The notes under the pieces were generated by a model that was given only the letters and a program-made list of their open reading frames with translations, was not told where the DNA came from and searched no databases. Positions 1 to 6,749 of a stretch of 11,057 bases of DNA are shown here, piece after piece. The stretch's first letter is position 1; every line of letters begins with the position of its first letter. Made by a program: the position numbers and the translations under genes. This DNA is from Alphaproteobacteria bacterium UBA6038 (lineage in GTDB: Bacteria > Pseudomonadota > Alphaproteobacteria > Micropepsales > Micropepsaceae), in contig DIZC01000049.1 in assembly GCA_002429315.1 (NCBI GenBank), positions 47,510 to 58,566 on the forward strand, read 5' to 3'.

Positions 1-180
1 GGCTTCTGCACGCCGGGCATGATCATGACCGCCATCGACATGATCGGGCGCAAGCCGAAGCTGGACCGCCCCACCATCCGGGCGGAGCTCGAAGGCAACA
101 TCTGTCGCTGCACCGGCTACCACAACATCGTGAGCGCCATCGAGGCGGCGGCGAGCGGGATGGCGGAGGCCACGCCGTGA
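1..180 (+). CDS. Molybdenum hydroxylase small subunit, [2Fe-2S] (CoxS-like), C-terminal 59 residues
   Basis: This is the 3' end of a gene that begins before the window; the frame is open from base 1 to TGA at 178-180. The fragment contains both halves of the second [2Fe-2S] site of the xanthine dehydrogenase/CO dehydrogenase family: GFCTPGMIM at residues 1-9 and GNICRCTGYHNIV further on. In this family the subunit carries two [2Fe-2S] clusters that pass electrons from the molybdenum centre to FAD in the medium subunit. The plant-type ferredoxin domain lies upstream and is not visible. The stop overlaps the GTG start of the next gene, so the two are translationally coupled. The substrate cannot be told from this subunit; CO dehydrogenase, aldehyde oxidase, xanthine dehydrogenase and other hydroxylases share these motifs. 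Confidence 0.93.
   Translation, partial: GFCTPGMIMTAIDMIGRKPKLDRPTIRAELEGNICRCTGYHNIVSAIEAAASGMAEATP
165..169 (+). promoter_or_regulatory. Ribosome binding site for the medium subunit
   Basis: GGAGG lies 7 bases before the GTG at 177 and inside the end of the small-subunit gene. It supports GTG 177 as the true start and a coupled GTGA stop/start junction. Confidence 0.7.
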
Positions 181-989
181 TCCCCTACCCGTTCACCTAT
201 CACCGGGCCGGATCGCTGGCCGAAGCAGCGGCCATGCTGGCGCGCGCGCCGGATGCGAAACTTTTGGCCGGCGGCCACACGCTGATTCCCGCCATGAAGC
301 TCCGGCTCGCCAACCCGTCGGCCCTGATCGATATTTCCGGCCTTCAGGAGCTATCCTTCATCCGGAAGGATGGCAGCGACATTTCCATCGGAGCGGCGAC
401 CACCCATGCCGAGGTGGCGAATTCCGATGTGATCCGTGCGGCGATTCCGGCGCTGGCGCATCTCGCGGGCGAGATCGGCGATCCGGCGGTCCGGCACATG
501 GGCACCATCGGCGGTTCGGTCGCCAACAACGATCCGGCAGCCGATTATCCGGCCGGCGTGCTGGGACTTGCCGCCACCGTGAAGACCAACAGGCGCGGCG
601 TCGCGGCAGACGAGTTCTTCACCGGCATGTTCTCGACCGCGCTCGACGAGGGAGAGATCGTCACCGAGATCGTGTTCCCGATCGCCAAACGGGCCGGCTA
701 CGCCAAGTTTGCCAACCCGGCGTCGCGCTATGCAATGGTCGGCGTGTTCGTGGCCGAAATCGAGGGCGGCACACGCGTGGCGGTGACGGGCGCGGCACCG
801 TGCGTGTTTCGGGTGCCGGAAATGGAAGCGGCGCTGGCGCGGAGCTTTGCACCCGGGGCGGTGGCCTCGATCGCCATTGCGCCCGACGGCATGAATTCGG
901 ACATCCACGGCTCCGCCGAATACCGCGCCCATCTGGTGACGGTGATGGCGAAGCGCGCCGTCGCCGCAGCGCTGAACTTGTCGCATTAG
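177..989 (+). CDS. Molybdenum hydroxylase medium subunit, FAD-binding (CoxM-like)
   Basis: The gene encodes 270 residues, close to the usual length of about 260-290 for this family. The start is GTG, overlapping the upstream stop and preceded by GGAGG at good spacing. The FAD-binding motifs are clear: AGGHTLIP at residues 31-38 (family form AGGQSLIP) and TIGGSVANNDPAAD at 110-123 (family form TIGGNLAHADPAAD). The C-terminal CO_deh_flav_C-type domain ends with SDIHGSAEYRAHLV at 241-254. The subunit takes electrons from the [2Fe-2S] subunit and passes them to the final acceptor in the cytoplasm. The order here is small then medium subunit followed by XdhC; the large Mo-binding subunit is presumably upstream or elsewhere. 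The family assignment is firm, but the substrate is unknown. Confidence 0.95.
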   Translation: MIPYPFTYHRAGSLAEAAAMLARAPDAKLLAGGHTLIPAMKLRLANPSALIDISGLQELSFIRKDGSDISIGAATTHAEVANSDVIRAAIPALAHLAGEIGDPAVRHMGTIGGSVANNDPAADYPAGVLGLAATVKTNRRGVAADEFFTGMFSTALDEGEIVTEIVFPIAKRAGYAKFANPASRYAMVGVFVAEIEGGTRVAVTGAAPCVFRVPEMEAALARSFAPGAVASIAIAPDGMNSDIHGSAEYRAHLVTVMAKRAVAAALNLSH

Positions 990-999
990 CCAGCCCGCG

Positions 1000-1317
1000 A
1001 TGAGCGACGACATTCTCACTTCCGCCCGGCAATGGCTCGAGGCCGGCCATCGCGTTGCTATCGCAACCGTGGTGAAGACGTGGGGCTCGGCGCCACGGCC
1101 CGCCGGAAGCCAGCTTGCCGTTCGCGACGACGGCGCCTTTGTGGGTTCGGTCTCCGGCGGCTGCGTGGAAGGTGCCGTGATCGAGGAAGCGCAGTCCGTC
1201 ATGCGCGACGAGAGCGTCCGCAAGCTGGAGTTCGGGGTCAGCGACGAACAGGCGTGGGCGGTGGGCCTCGCCTGCGGCGGTCGGATCGAGATTTTCGTCG
1301 AACCGGTCGCGGGATGA
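1000..1317 (+). CDS. XdhC/CoxI family protein, N-terminal-domain-only form
   Basis: A 105-residue protein matching only the N-terminal XdhC_CoxI domain. Diagnostic segments are TWGSAPRPAGSQLAV at 27-41 and GSVSGGCVEGAVIEEA at 49-64, with a further ACGGRIEIFVEP at 91-102. XdhC proteins bind the molybdenum cofactor, oversee its sulfuration and insert it into apo hydroxylases. The gene starts at ATG 1000, 10 bases after the medium-subunit stop, without a strong ribosome binding site. It ends in an ATGA overlap with the next gene, which encodes the rest of XdhC. In canonical XdhC both parts lie in one chain of roughly 300 residues or more, so here the chaperone is split and the two parts probably act together. 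Both parts look intact, so this is unlikely to be a recent frameshift. Confidence 0.9.
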   Translation: MSDDILTSARQWLEAGHRVAIATVVKTWGSAPRPAGSQLAVRDDGAFVGSVSGGCVEGAVIEEAQSVMRDESVRKLEFGVSDEQAWAVGLACGGRIEIFVEPVAG

Positions 1318-2030
1318 AGCAGCGCACGCTGCAGGCGCTGGACGACGCGCACCGCGAAGGACGGGCGGTGGTGCGCGCCGTGGATCTGTTGTCCGGCGAA
1401 GAGGCGCTCATCCATCCGGGAAACGACTCCTCGGAGTTGGAGCAGGCGGCTGGCAAGGCGGCGCGGGCGGATCAGAGCACCTCGGTCGAGATCGGCGGCC
1501 GCACCTGGTTCTTGACGGTCTGCAATCCGCCGCTCGATCTGGCGATCGTCGGCGCCGTGCACATTGCCCAGCCGCTGTCCGTCATGGCGCAGATCGCGGG
1601 GTATAGCGTTCGAGTCATCGACCCGCGAACGGCCTTTGCCACTGCCGAGCGGTTTCCGGGCGTGTCGCTGTCGCACGAATGGCCGGATGAAGCGCTGGCG
1701 AAAGCCCCGCTTGGAACCCGCAGCGCGCTGGTCGCGCTCACCCACAATCCGAAAGTGGACGACCCGGCGCTGACGGCGGCGCTCAGCTCCGGCTGCTTTT
1801 ATATCGGGGCCCTAGGCTCGAAGAAGACCCATGCGGGGCGGCGGGAGCGGCTGAAGCAGCGTGGCTTCAGCGACGCCGCACTCGATCGCATTCGCGGGCC
1901 GATCGGACTGGCGATCGGCGCCCGCTCGCCGGCGGAAATCGCTGTCGCCATTCTGGCAGAGATGACCTGGCAGCTGCGCATGGGCGGCAGCGAGGAGCAA
2001 CCCGCCGCCCGCGGAACCGCTTCGGGCTAG
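1314..2030 (+). CDS. XdhC family protein, C-terminal Rossmann-domain form
   Basis: A 238-residue protein beginning at ATG 1314, which overlaps the previous stop as ATGA. The frame is open further upstream to 1032, but that would run antiparallel to domain logic and overlap the previous gene by almost its full length, so the coupled ATG is preferred. Residues 75-105 form the Rossmann-like start (DLAIVGAVHIAQPL, then a beta strand ending VIDPR). The XdhC_C signatures follow: VALTHNPKVDDPAL at 140-153, YIGALGSKKTHAGRRERL at 163-180, and RIRGPIGLAIGARSPAEIAV at 192-211. It should complete the Mo-cofactor insertion chaperone with the small protein upstream. Its TAG stop shares a CTAG with the stop of the converging EF-hand gene, leaving no room for a terminator between them. 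Confidence 0.92.
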   Translation: MKQRTLQALDDAHREGRAVVRAVDLLSGEEALIHPGNDSSELEQAAGKAARADQSTSVEIGGRTWFLTVCNPPLDLAIVGAVHIAQPLSVMAQIAGYSVRVIDPRTAFATAERFPGVSLSHEWPDEALAKAPLGTRSALVALTHNPKVDDPALTAALSSGCFYIGALGSKKTHAGRRERLKQRGFSDAALDRIRGPIGLAIGARSPAEIAVAILAEMTWQLRMGGSEEQPAARGTASG

Positions 2031-2875
2031 CCTCGCCGCTGCGGGCGCGCACCCGCGTAGCTGCGCCGCGCCGACGCCAGCTCGTCGCGCGTGATCACGC
2101 CGTCATTGTTCCTGTCGAGCCGCTCGAATCCTCTTTGCTGGTTGGCGGCGAATTCTTCAAGCGACAGTTTGCCGTCGTGATTCGCGTCGAGGCGCTCGAA
2201 CGCGCGCCCGCTCGTCGTTTGCGCCCGCGAGCTTTGCATGGCGGTGAATTGGTCCCGCGTCAGCGCACCGCCCTTCGCCGCGGTGGCAAATTGCTGATGC
2301 AGCGCCTGATCGAGTTCGGCGCGGGTCACTTTGCCGTCGTGATTCAAATCGTCGCGCGAACAGAAGCTGCCGGCCCCGCGCGATCCGCCGCGCCTGCGAT
2401 GTCCCTGCGCCGGAGCGGGTGCCGCAGCATTCGCGGGACGGCAGAAGATCACGCCGGACGATTGCCGGTCGGCGCGCTCGAAGCTGGCGCGGATCGGGTT
2501 GGCGAATTCGTCGAAGCTCAGTTTGCCGTCGCCGTTCCAGTCGTCGCGTTTGAAACTTTGATCCGTGTGCTGGTGCAGGTTCTTGGTGCGCCAACCCTCG
2601 AATTGCTGCGGGTTCATGAGTTTGGCGCCTTTGGTGGCGTCGGCAAAGCGTTGCGCCGTCACCTTGTTGAACTCGTCCCGCGTCACCTTGCCGTCGTGGT
2701 TCAAATCGTACTCGGAGAGAAACCGCTGGCCGGCACGGCCGTGACTGCGGGCGGGCGGCTGCGATGTGTTGGCCGGGTGCTTGGCGACGGAAGGCTGCAT
2801 GGCGGCCCCAGCCACGCCAAGACCGGCGACGGCCACGGCACCGGCCATCAGCGCATAACGGATCGATGTGTTCAT
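2027..2875 (-). CDS. Exported EF-hand calcium-binding protein with duplicated three-hand unit
   Basis: A 282-residue protein. ATG at 2875 is chosen because AGGGGG lies 7 bases upstream and the protein then begins with a signal peptide (basic start, hydrophobic residues about 7-25, VAGAA near the cleavage region). The open frame extends upstream into the divergent response-regulator gene, but that part looks non-coding. Five canonical EF-hand loops of the form DxNxDGxhxxxE are seen: DLNHDGKVTRDE 57-68, DWNGDGKLSFDE 112-123, DLNHDGKVTRAE 176-187, DANHDGKLSLEE 230-241 and DRNNDGVITRDE 254-265. A sixth at 136-147 (DRQSSGVIFCRP) has lost its ligands. Hands 1-3 and 4-6 align at an offset of 118-119 residues, showing internal duplication. 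The protein is probably periplasmic or secreted and binds Ca2+; its role as buffer, sensor or structural protein is unknown. Confidence 0.9.
   Translation of the reverse strand: MNTSIRYALMAGAVAVAGLGVAGAAMQPSVAKHPANTSQPPARSHGRAGQRFLSEYDLNHDGKVTRDEFNKVTAQRFADATKGAKLMNPQQFEGWRTKNLHQHTDQSFKRDDWNGDGKLSFDEFANPIRASFERADRQSSGVIFCRPANAAAPAPAQGHRRRGGSRGAGSFCSRDDLNHDGKVTRAELDQALHQQFATAAKGGALTRDQFTAMQSSRAQTTSGRAFERLDANHDGKLSLEEFAANQQRGFERLDRNNDGVITRDELASARRSYAGARPQRRG
2081..2368 (-). repeat. EF-hand internal duplication, copy 2
   Basis: Encodes residues about 170-265 of the EF-hand protein. All three of its loops keep the acidic ligands and the position-12 Glu. The copies are divergent, which points to an old duplication rather than a recent one. 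Confidence 0.8.
2435..2722 (-). repeat. EF-hand internal duplication, copy 1
   Basis: Encodes residues about 52-147 of the EF-hand protein. It aligns with the second copy: YDLNHDGKVTRDEF / DDLNHDGKVTRAEL, then a linker ending KGAKLMNPQQF / KGGALTRDQF, then DWNGDGKLSFDEF / DANHDGKLSLEEF, then SFERADRQSSGVI / GFERLDRNNDGVI. The third loop of this copy is degenerate. Confidence 0.8.
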
Positions 2876-3059
2876 GGATGTTCCCCCTGTAGGCGATCTC
2901 GTGCATCTTAGATAATCCCGATCCTGTCGCGAAGATTTGTCCGCTCGCAAGTCAATGGTCGCATTGGTAAGGTAGTCCCGCGCCCCGGCGACGATTTGCG
3001 ACAAATGCCAATTGCACCCGCCTAGCGAACGCCGCATCGTCTGCGCCGGGAGCACAGCG
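2876..3059. promoter_or_regulatory. Divergent control region between the EF-hand gene and the response regulator
   Basis: These 184 bases separate two genes transcribed away from each other, so promoters for both should lie here. Two short perfect inverted repeats are visible: CAATG-gtcg-CATTG at 2953-2966 and ATTTG-cga-CAAAT at 2994-3006. They are candidates for operator sites, possibly for the adjacent OmpR-type regulator. OmpR-family proteins more often bind direct repeats, so the link is only a guess. No convincing sigma-70 -35/-10 pair could be fixed by eye. Ribosome binding sites at the edges are AGGGGG (2883-2888, minus strand) and GGGAG (3048-3052, plus strand), each 7 bases from its start codon. 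Confidence 0.5.
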
Positions 3060-3788
3060 ATGGTCCGGGAAGAAGCCAAGCCACACATCCTCATCGTGGA
3101 AGATGCCCGGGACATCCGCGAGCCGCTGGCGCGCTACCTGCGCGAGCACGGCTACCGGACCACCACCGCGCCGGACGCGCTGGCGGCACGGAAGACGTTG
3201 CGCAGCTCCGGCATCGATCTGGTCGTGCTCGACATCATGATGCCGGGCGAGGACGGCCTCAGCCTTTGCCGCTCGATCCGGGAGAGCTCGCAGGTTCCGG
3301 TGATCCTGCTCACCGCCCGGGGCGAAGAAGTCGACCGCATCATCGGGCTCGAGATGGGCGCCGACGACTACATCCCAAAACCGTTCAGCCCGCGCGAGCT
3401 GATCGCGCGCATCGCCGCGGTCCTGCGCCGGACGCAGGCGCTGCCGCCGCGCCAGAAGCCGCCGGAAGCGGAGCGCATCCGCTTCGGCGACTGGATGCTC
3501 GATACCGGCCAGCGCGAACTGATCGGCGCGGACGGGGTAGCCACCGCGCTTTCCAGCGGCGAGTTCAGCCTGTTGCGCGCATTGATTGAGCGGCCGAAGA
3601 TCGCGCTGACGCGCAACCAGCTGCTCGATCTCACCAAAGGGCGGGACGCAGAGCTTTTCGACCGCAGCATCGACAACCACGTCAGCCGTCTCCGCCGCAA
3701 GCTCGAGCCCGATCCCAAGAATCCGCGATACATCAAGACGGTATGGGGCGGCGGGTACATATTCGCGGTGGATCCGCATTTCGAATGA
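3060..3788 (+). CDS. OmpR/PhoB-family two-component response regulator
   Basis: A 242-residue protein. ATG 3060 is preceded by GGGAG at 7 bases; a TTG further upstream at 3012 gives an extension with no receiver-domain homology and is rejected. The receiver domain spans about 8-125: acidic pair E14-D15, phospho-acceptor D58 in VVLDIMMPGEDG, T85 in LLTAR, and K107 in YIPKPFSPREL. After a proline-rich linker at about 127-137, the winged-helix DNA-binding domain covers about 140-242. It contains LSSGEFSLLRALIERP, the recognition-helix region SIDNHVSRLRRKLE at 203-216 and the wing YIKTVWGGGYIF. The stop overlaps the ATG of the sensor kinase (ATGA), so the pair is translationally coupled. It should act as a phosphorylation-controlled transcription factor. 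Targets are unknown, but the divergent region upstream and its own operon are the obvious candidates. Confidence 0.96.
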   Translation: MVREEAKPHILIVEDARDIREPLARYLREHGYRTTTAPDALAARKTLRSSGIDLVVLDIMMPGEDGLSLCRSIRESSQVPVILLTARGEEVDRIIGLEMGADDYIPKPFSPRELIARIAAVLRRTQALPPRQKPPEAERIRFGDWMLDTGQRELIGADGVATALSSGEFSLLRALIERPKIALTRNQLLDLTKGRDAELFDRSIDNHVSRLRRKLEPDPKNPRYIKTVWGGGYIFAVDPHFE

Positions 3789-5134
3789 CATTCAGGGTTT
3801 GGCCGCGCACGCTTGCGGCGCAGCTCGTCATCGTCACGGCCGCGGCAGTGCTGATTTCGAATGTCGCAGTGGCCGCATGGTTCGAGATGGGCCGTGAGCA
3901 GCTCACGGAAAACGCCATCACGGAGCGGCTGATCGACCGCGCAGTCTCAGCGGCCACCCTGCTCGCCTCCATTCCCGCCAAACAGCGCGGGCCGGCGGCG
4001 CACGCGCTGAGTTCCGGCCCCTGGCGATTTCAGGTCCACCGCGGCAAAGCGCCGGTTCAGACTATGAGCGACGCCGAGCGGACACTGGCGGCGCGCGTGC
4101 AGGTGCTGCTCCCGAAGGCAAAGACGCGGCGCGTGGTTGAGGTGCGATTTCGACCGACCACACCCGAGGAGCTGAAGCAGCCGCGCGGACCCCAATCCGT
4201 CACGGAGGTGACCATTCCGCTGGTGCGCGGCACCCAGCTGATCACCACCTATTATCGCCCGCCGCCGCCGCCCTGGCCCGTTCAATCCATCGTTGCGACA
4301 TTGGTGGCCATTCTCGTCACCGCCCTCGCCGCCGGCCTGCTCGCGCGGCGCGTGACGCGGCCGTTGTCGAAGCTTGCCTCTGCGGCCTCGGAGGTGGCGC
4401 GCGGCGGAACCGCGCCCCACGTTCCGGAAGAAGGGCCGGACGACGTGCGCCGGGCCGCTGCTGCCTTCAACGCCATGAACAATCAGGTGACCCGCACCAT
4501 GGAAAGCCAGCGCCAGCTCCTGTCGGCCGTGGGGCACGATCTGCGCACGCCCATCACCGCGATGCGGATCAACACCGAGTTCGTCGAGGATGCCGATACG
4601 CGCGACCGGCTGACGAAGAACATCGAAGAGCTGCAGGAATTGACCGAGGCGGTATTGTCGGCCGCCAAAGGCGTCGGCTGGGAGCAGATGCGCAAGATCG
4701 ATCTTGCGGCGCTGGCCGAAAGCGTGTGCGCCGATCTGGAGGAAATGGATAAGGCGGTGACGTGGGAATCCCATGCCGCCGCGCCGGTGACCTGCCGGCC
4801 GAACGAAATTCGCCGCGCCATCCGCAATCTGATCGAGAACGCGCTCGCCTACGGTAAAAAGGCCAATGTGCATCTTCAGGATACGCCGGAGGTCTATGAG
4901 CTGATCGTGGAGGACGAAGGTCCGGGCATCTCGGATGCCGATCGCGAACGGGTCTTCGAGCCGTTCGTTCGGCTGGAGACGTCGCGCAGCGCCGAAACCG
5001 GCGGCACCGGCCTGGGGCTCACGCTGGTGAAGGCGATTGCGCAGGGTCATGGCGGAAGCGTCCGCCTGGAAAACCGCGCCGAAGGGGGCTTGCGCGCATC
5101 GCTGCGTTTGCCGCGAGAAGCCGCGCCCGCGTAA
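3785..5134 (+). CDS. Membrane sensor histidine kinase (EnvZ-like architecture)
   Basis: A 449-residue protein starting at ATG 3785, which overlaps the regulator stop. Order of parts: short cytoplasmic start; first membrane helix about 11-33; periplasmic sensor domain about 34-157; a five-proline run RPPPPPWP at 158-165; second membrane helix about 166-187; HAMP domain to about 240; HisKA with phospho-acceptor H251 in SAVGHDLRTPITAM; ATPase domain with the N box RNLIENALAYG (N352), G1 box DEGPG at 377-381, F box FEPFVRLE at 391-398 and G2 box GGTGLGL at 406-412. All catalytic boxes are intact. It should phosphorylate and probably dephosphorylate the partner regulator. The sensor domain has no motif I recognise, so the signal is unknown. 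The next gene follows after 10 bases. Confidence 0.95.
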   Translation: MTFRVWPRTLAAQLVIVTAAAVLISNVAVAAWFEMGREQLTENAITERLIDRAVSAATLLASIPAKQRGPAAHALSSGPWRFQVHRGKAPVQTMSDAERTLAARVQVLLPKAKTRRVVEVRFRPTTPEELKQPRGPQSVTEVTIPLVRGTQLITTYYRPPPPPWPVQSIVATLVAILVTALAAGLLARRVTRPLSKLASAASEVARGGTAPHVPEEGPDDVRRAAAAFNAMNNQVTRTMESQRQLLSAVGHDLRTPITAMRINTEFVEDADTRDRLTKNIEELQELTEAVLSAAKGVGWEQMRKIDLAALAESVCADLEEMDKAVTWESHAAAPVTCRPNEIRRAIRNLIENALAYGKKANVHLQDTPEVYELIVEDEGPGISDADRERVFEPFVRLETSRSAETGGTGLGLTLVKAIAQGHGGSVRLENRAEGGLRASLRLPREAAPA

Positions 5135-5144
5135 TCTGCCACGC

Positions 5145-6749
5145 ATGAAATTCGGACCTGTTGCGATTGACCGCGCGGAGGGCGGCATTCTGGCCCACTC
5201 CATCCGCGCAGGAGAGCGCATGTTCAAGAAAGGGCATGTGCTGACAGCGGCCGATATTGGCGTGCTGCAAACCAACGGCATCGGCGAGGCGATCATCGCC
5301 CGCATCGAGGAGACCGATGTCGCCGAAAACGAAGCGGCGGCGCGGATTGCCCGCAAACTTGCGGGAGACAATGTGCGCATCGGCGCCGCCTTCACGGGCC
5401 GCGCGAACCTGTTCGCGACGGCGGATGGCGTGGTGACCATCGACGCCGAACGCATTGGCGCCATCAATGCCGTGGATGAATCGATTACCGTGGCGACGCT
5501 GACGCCATTCCAGCGCGTGTCGGGACGGCAGATGTTGGCCACGGTGAAGATCATCCCGTTCGCCGCGCCGCGCGAGGCCGTAGAACAGGTGGAGAGATTG
5601 CTGGAGCGACCGGCGATCGCTCTCCTGCCCTTCAAGCCGCGCAAGGCGGCCCTGATCCTAACTGTGGTTCCTGGAACGCGGCCCGCATTGCTCGACAAGA
5701 CACGAGCAGCCATCGACGCGCGCATCCGCAGGATCGGCTCCGAACTGGTATTCGAGCGACAAGTGCCCCACGCGACCGAAGACGTCGGGCGGGCCATCGA
5801 AAGCGCCGCATCGGAAGCCGATCTCATCCTGGTGTTCGGCGCGAGTGCCATCACGGATCGGCGCGACGTCATTCCGGCGGCCATCGAACGCGCCGGCGGG
5901 ACGGTCGTCCATTTCGGCATGCCCGTCGATCCCGGCAACCTGCTGCTGATCGGGAAGCTGGGCGCTGCCGATGTGGTCGGCCTTCCCGGCTGCGCCCGCT
6001 CGCCGAAGCTCAACGGATTCGATTTCGTGCTGTGGCGCCTCGCAGCGGGCCTGTCGGTGGGCCGCACCGACATTGCGGCAATGGGAGTCGGTGGACTGCT
6101 GATGGAGATACCCATCCGGCCGCAGCCGCGCGACGAGCCGGAAGTCCCGCGCGCGCCGAAGATCGGCGCGATCGTGCTCGCTGGCGGGGCGTCTTCCCGG
6201 ATGGGGAGCAACAAGCTTCTGGCGCAGATCGGCGGCCAGCCGATGGTCCGGCGAATCGTGGACGCGGCGCTCGCCAGCGATGCATCCCCGATCGTGGTCG
6301 TCACCGGGAAGGATGCGGAAAAGGTGCGGGCCGCGCTTGCCGGATGCGATGTCCGGTTCGTGGACAATCCGGATTTTGCAAAGGGCCTGAGCACGTCGCT
6401 GAAATGCGGACTCACCACGCTGCCGGAGGATTGCGACGGCGCCGTGATCCTCCTGGGCGACATGCCGGAGATCGATCCGGCGCTGATCGACCGGCTGATC
6501 GTCGCGTTCAACCCGACCGAGGGCCGGGCGATCTGCGTTGCCACGCGCGGCGGCAAACGGGGCAATCCGGTGCTGTTCGCTCGCCGCTTCTTCGCCGAGA
6601 TGGAAGCGATCGAAGGCGATGTGGGCGCGCGCGGGCTGATCGGCGCGTACCCCGAGCTGGTCTGCGAGGTGGAAGCCGACAGCGACGCGCCGCTGATCGA
6701 CATCGACACCGCGGAAGACTTGGCGGCATACCGCAAGGCGCATCCATGA
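5145..6749 (+). CDS. Fused molybdopterin-binding / MobA-MocA-like nucleotidyltransferase
   Basis: A 534-residue two-domain protein starting at ATG 5145, 10 bases after the kinase stop; the frame is open further upstream but that part lies inside the kinase gene. Residues about 1-165 resemble the N-terminal region seen in this fusion family. Residues about 168-305 are a MoCF_biosynth-type (MoeA/MogA-like) molybdopterin-binding domain, with LILVFGASAITDRRDVIPAA at 227-246 and VVGLPGCARSPKLNGFD at 277-293. Residues about 340-530 are an NTP-transferase domain with LAGGASSRMGSNKLL at 345-359, LLGDMPEID at 436-444, GNPVLF at 473-478 and IDIDTAEDL at 518-526. The MocA-like signature suggests CTP-dependent formation of molybdopterin cytosine dinucleotide, the cofactor form used by CoxL/XdhA-type hydroxylases, which fits the genes at 1-2030. 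CTP versus GTP preference is inferred from context. It ends in an ATGA overlap with the next gene. Confidence 0.9.
   Translation: MKFGPVAIDRAEGGILAHSIRAGERMFKKGHVLTAADIGVLQTNGIGEAIIARIEETDVAENEAAARIARKLAGDNVRIGAAFTGRANLFATADGVVTIDAERIGAINAVDESITVATLTPFQRVSGRQMLATVKIIPFAAPREAVEQVERLLERPAIALLPFKPRKAALILTVVPGTRPALLDKTRAAIDARIRRIGSELVFERQVPHATEDVGRAIESAASEADLILVFGASAITDRRDVIPAAIERAGGTVVHFGMPVDPGNLLLIGKLGAADVVGLPGCARSPKLNGFDFVLWRLAAGLSVGRTDIAAMGVGGLLMEIPIRPQPRDEPEVPRAPKIGAIVLAGGASSRMGSNKLLAQIGGQPMVRRIVDAALASDASPIVVVTGKDAEKVRAALAGCDVRFVDNPDFAKGLSTSLKCGLTTLPEDCDGAVILLGDMPEIDPALIDRLIVAFNPTEGRAICVATRGGKRGNPVLFARRFFAEMEAIEGDVGARGLIGAYPELVCEVEADSDAPLIDIDTAEDLAAYRKAHP

Noticed and set aside
351..1745. 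Long minus-strand open frame of 464 codons opposite the FAD subunit and XdhC genes
   Set aside because: Composition is Arg/His-rich with no family motifs; it lies antisense to three well-supported genes. It is a high-GC shadow.
2135..2911. Plus-strand open frame opposite the EF-hand gene
   Set aside because: The EF-hand loops, signal peptide and ribosome binding site on the minus strand are decisive; the plus-strand translation has no recognisable features.
3012..3059. TTG at 3012 as start of the response regulator
   Set aside because: It would add 16 residues with no receiver-domain match, whereas ATG 3060 has GGGAG at 7 bases and gives the usual N-terminus.
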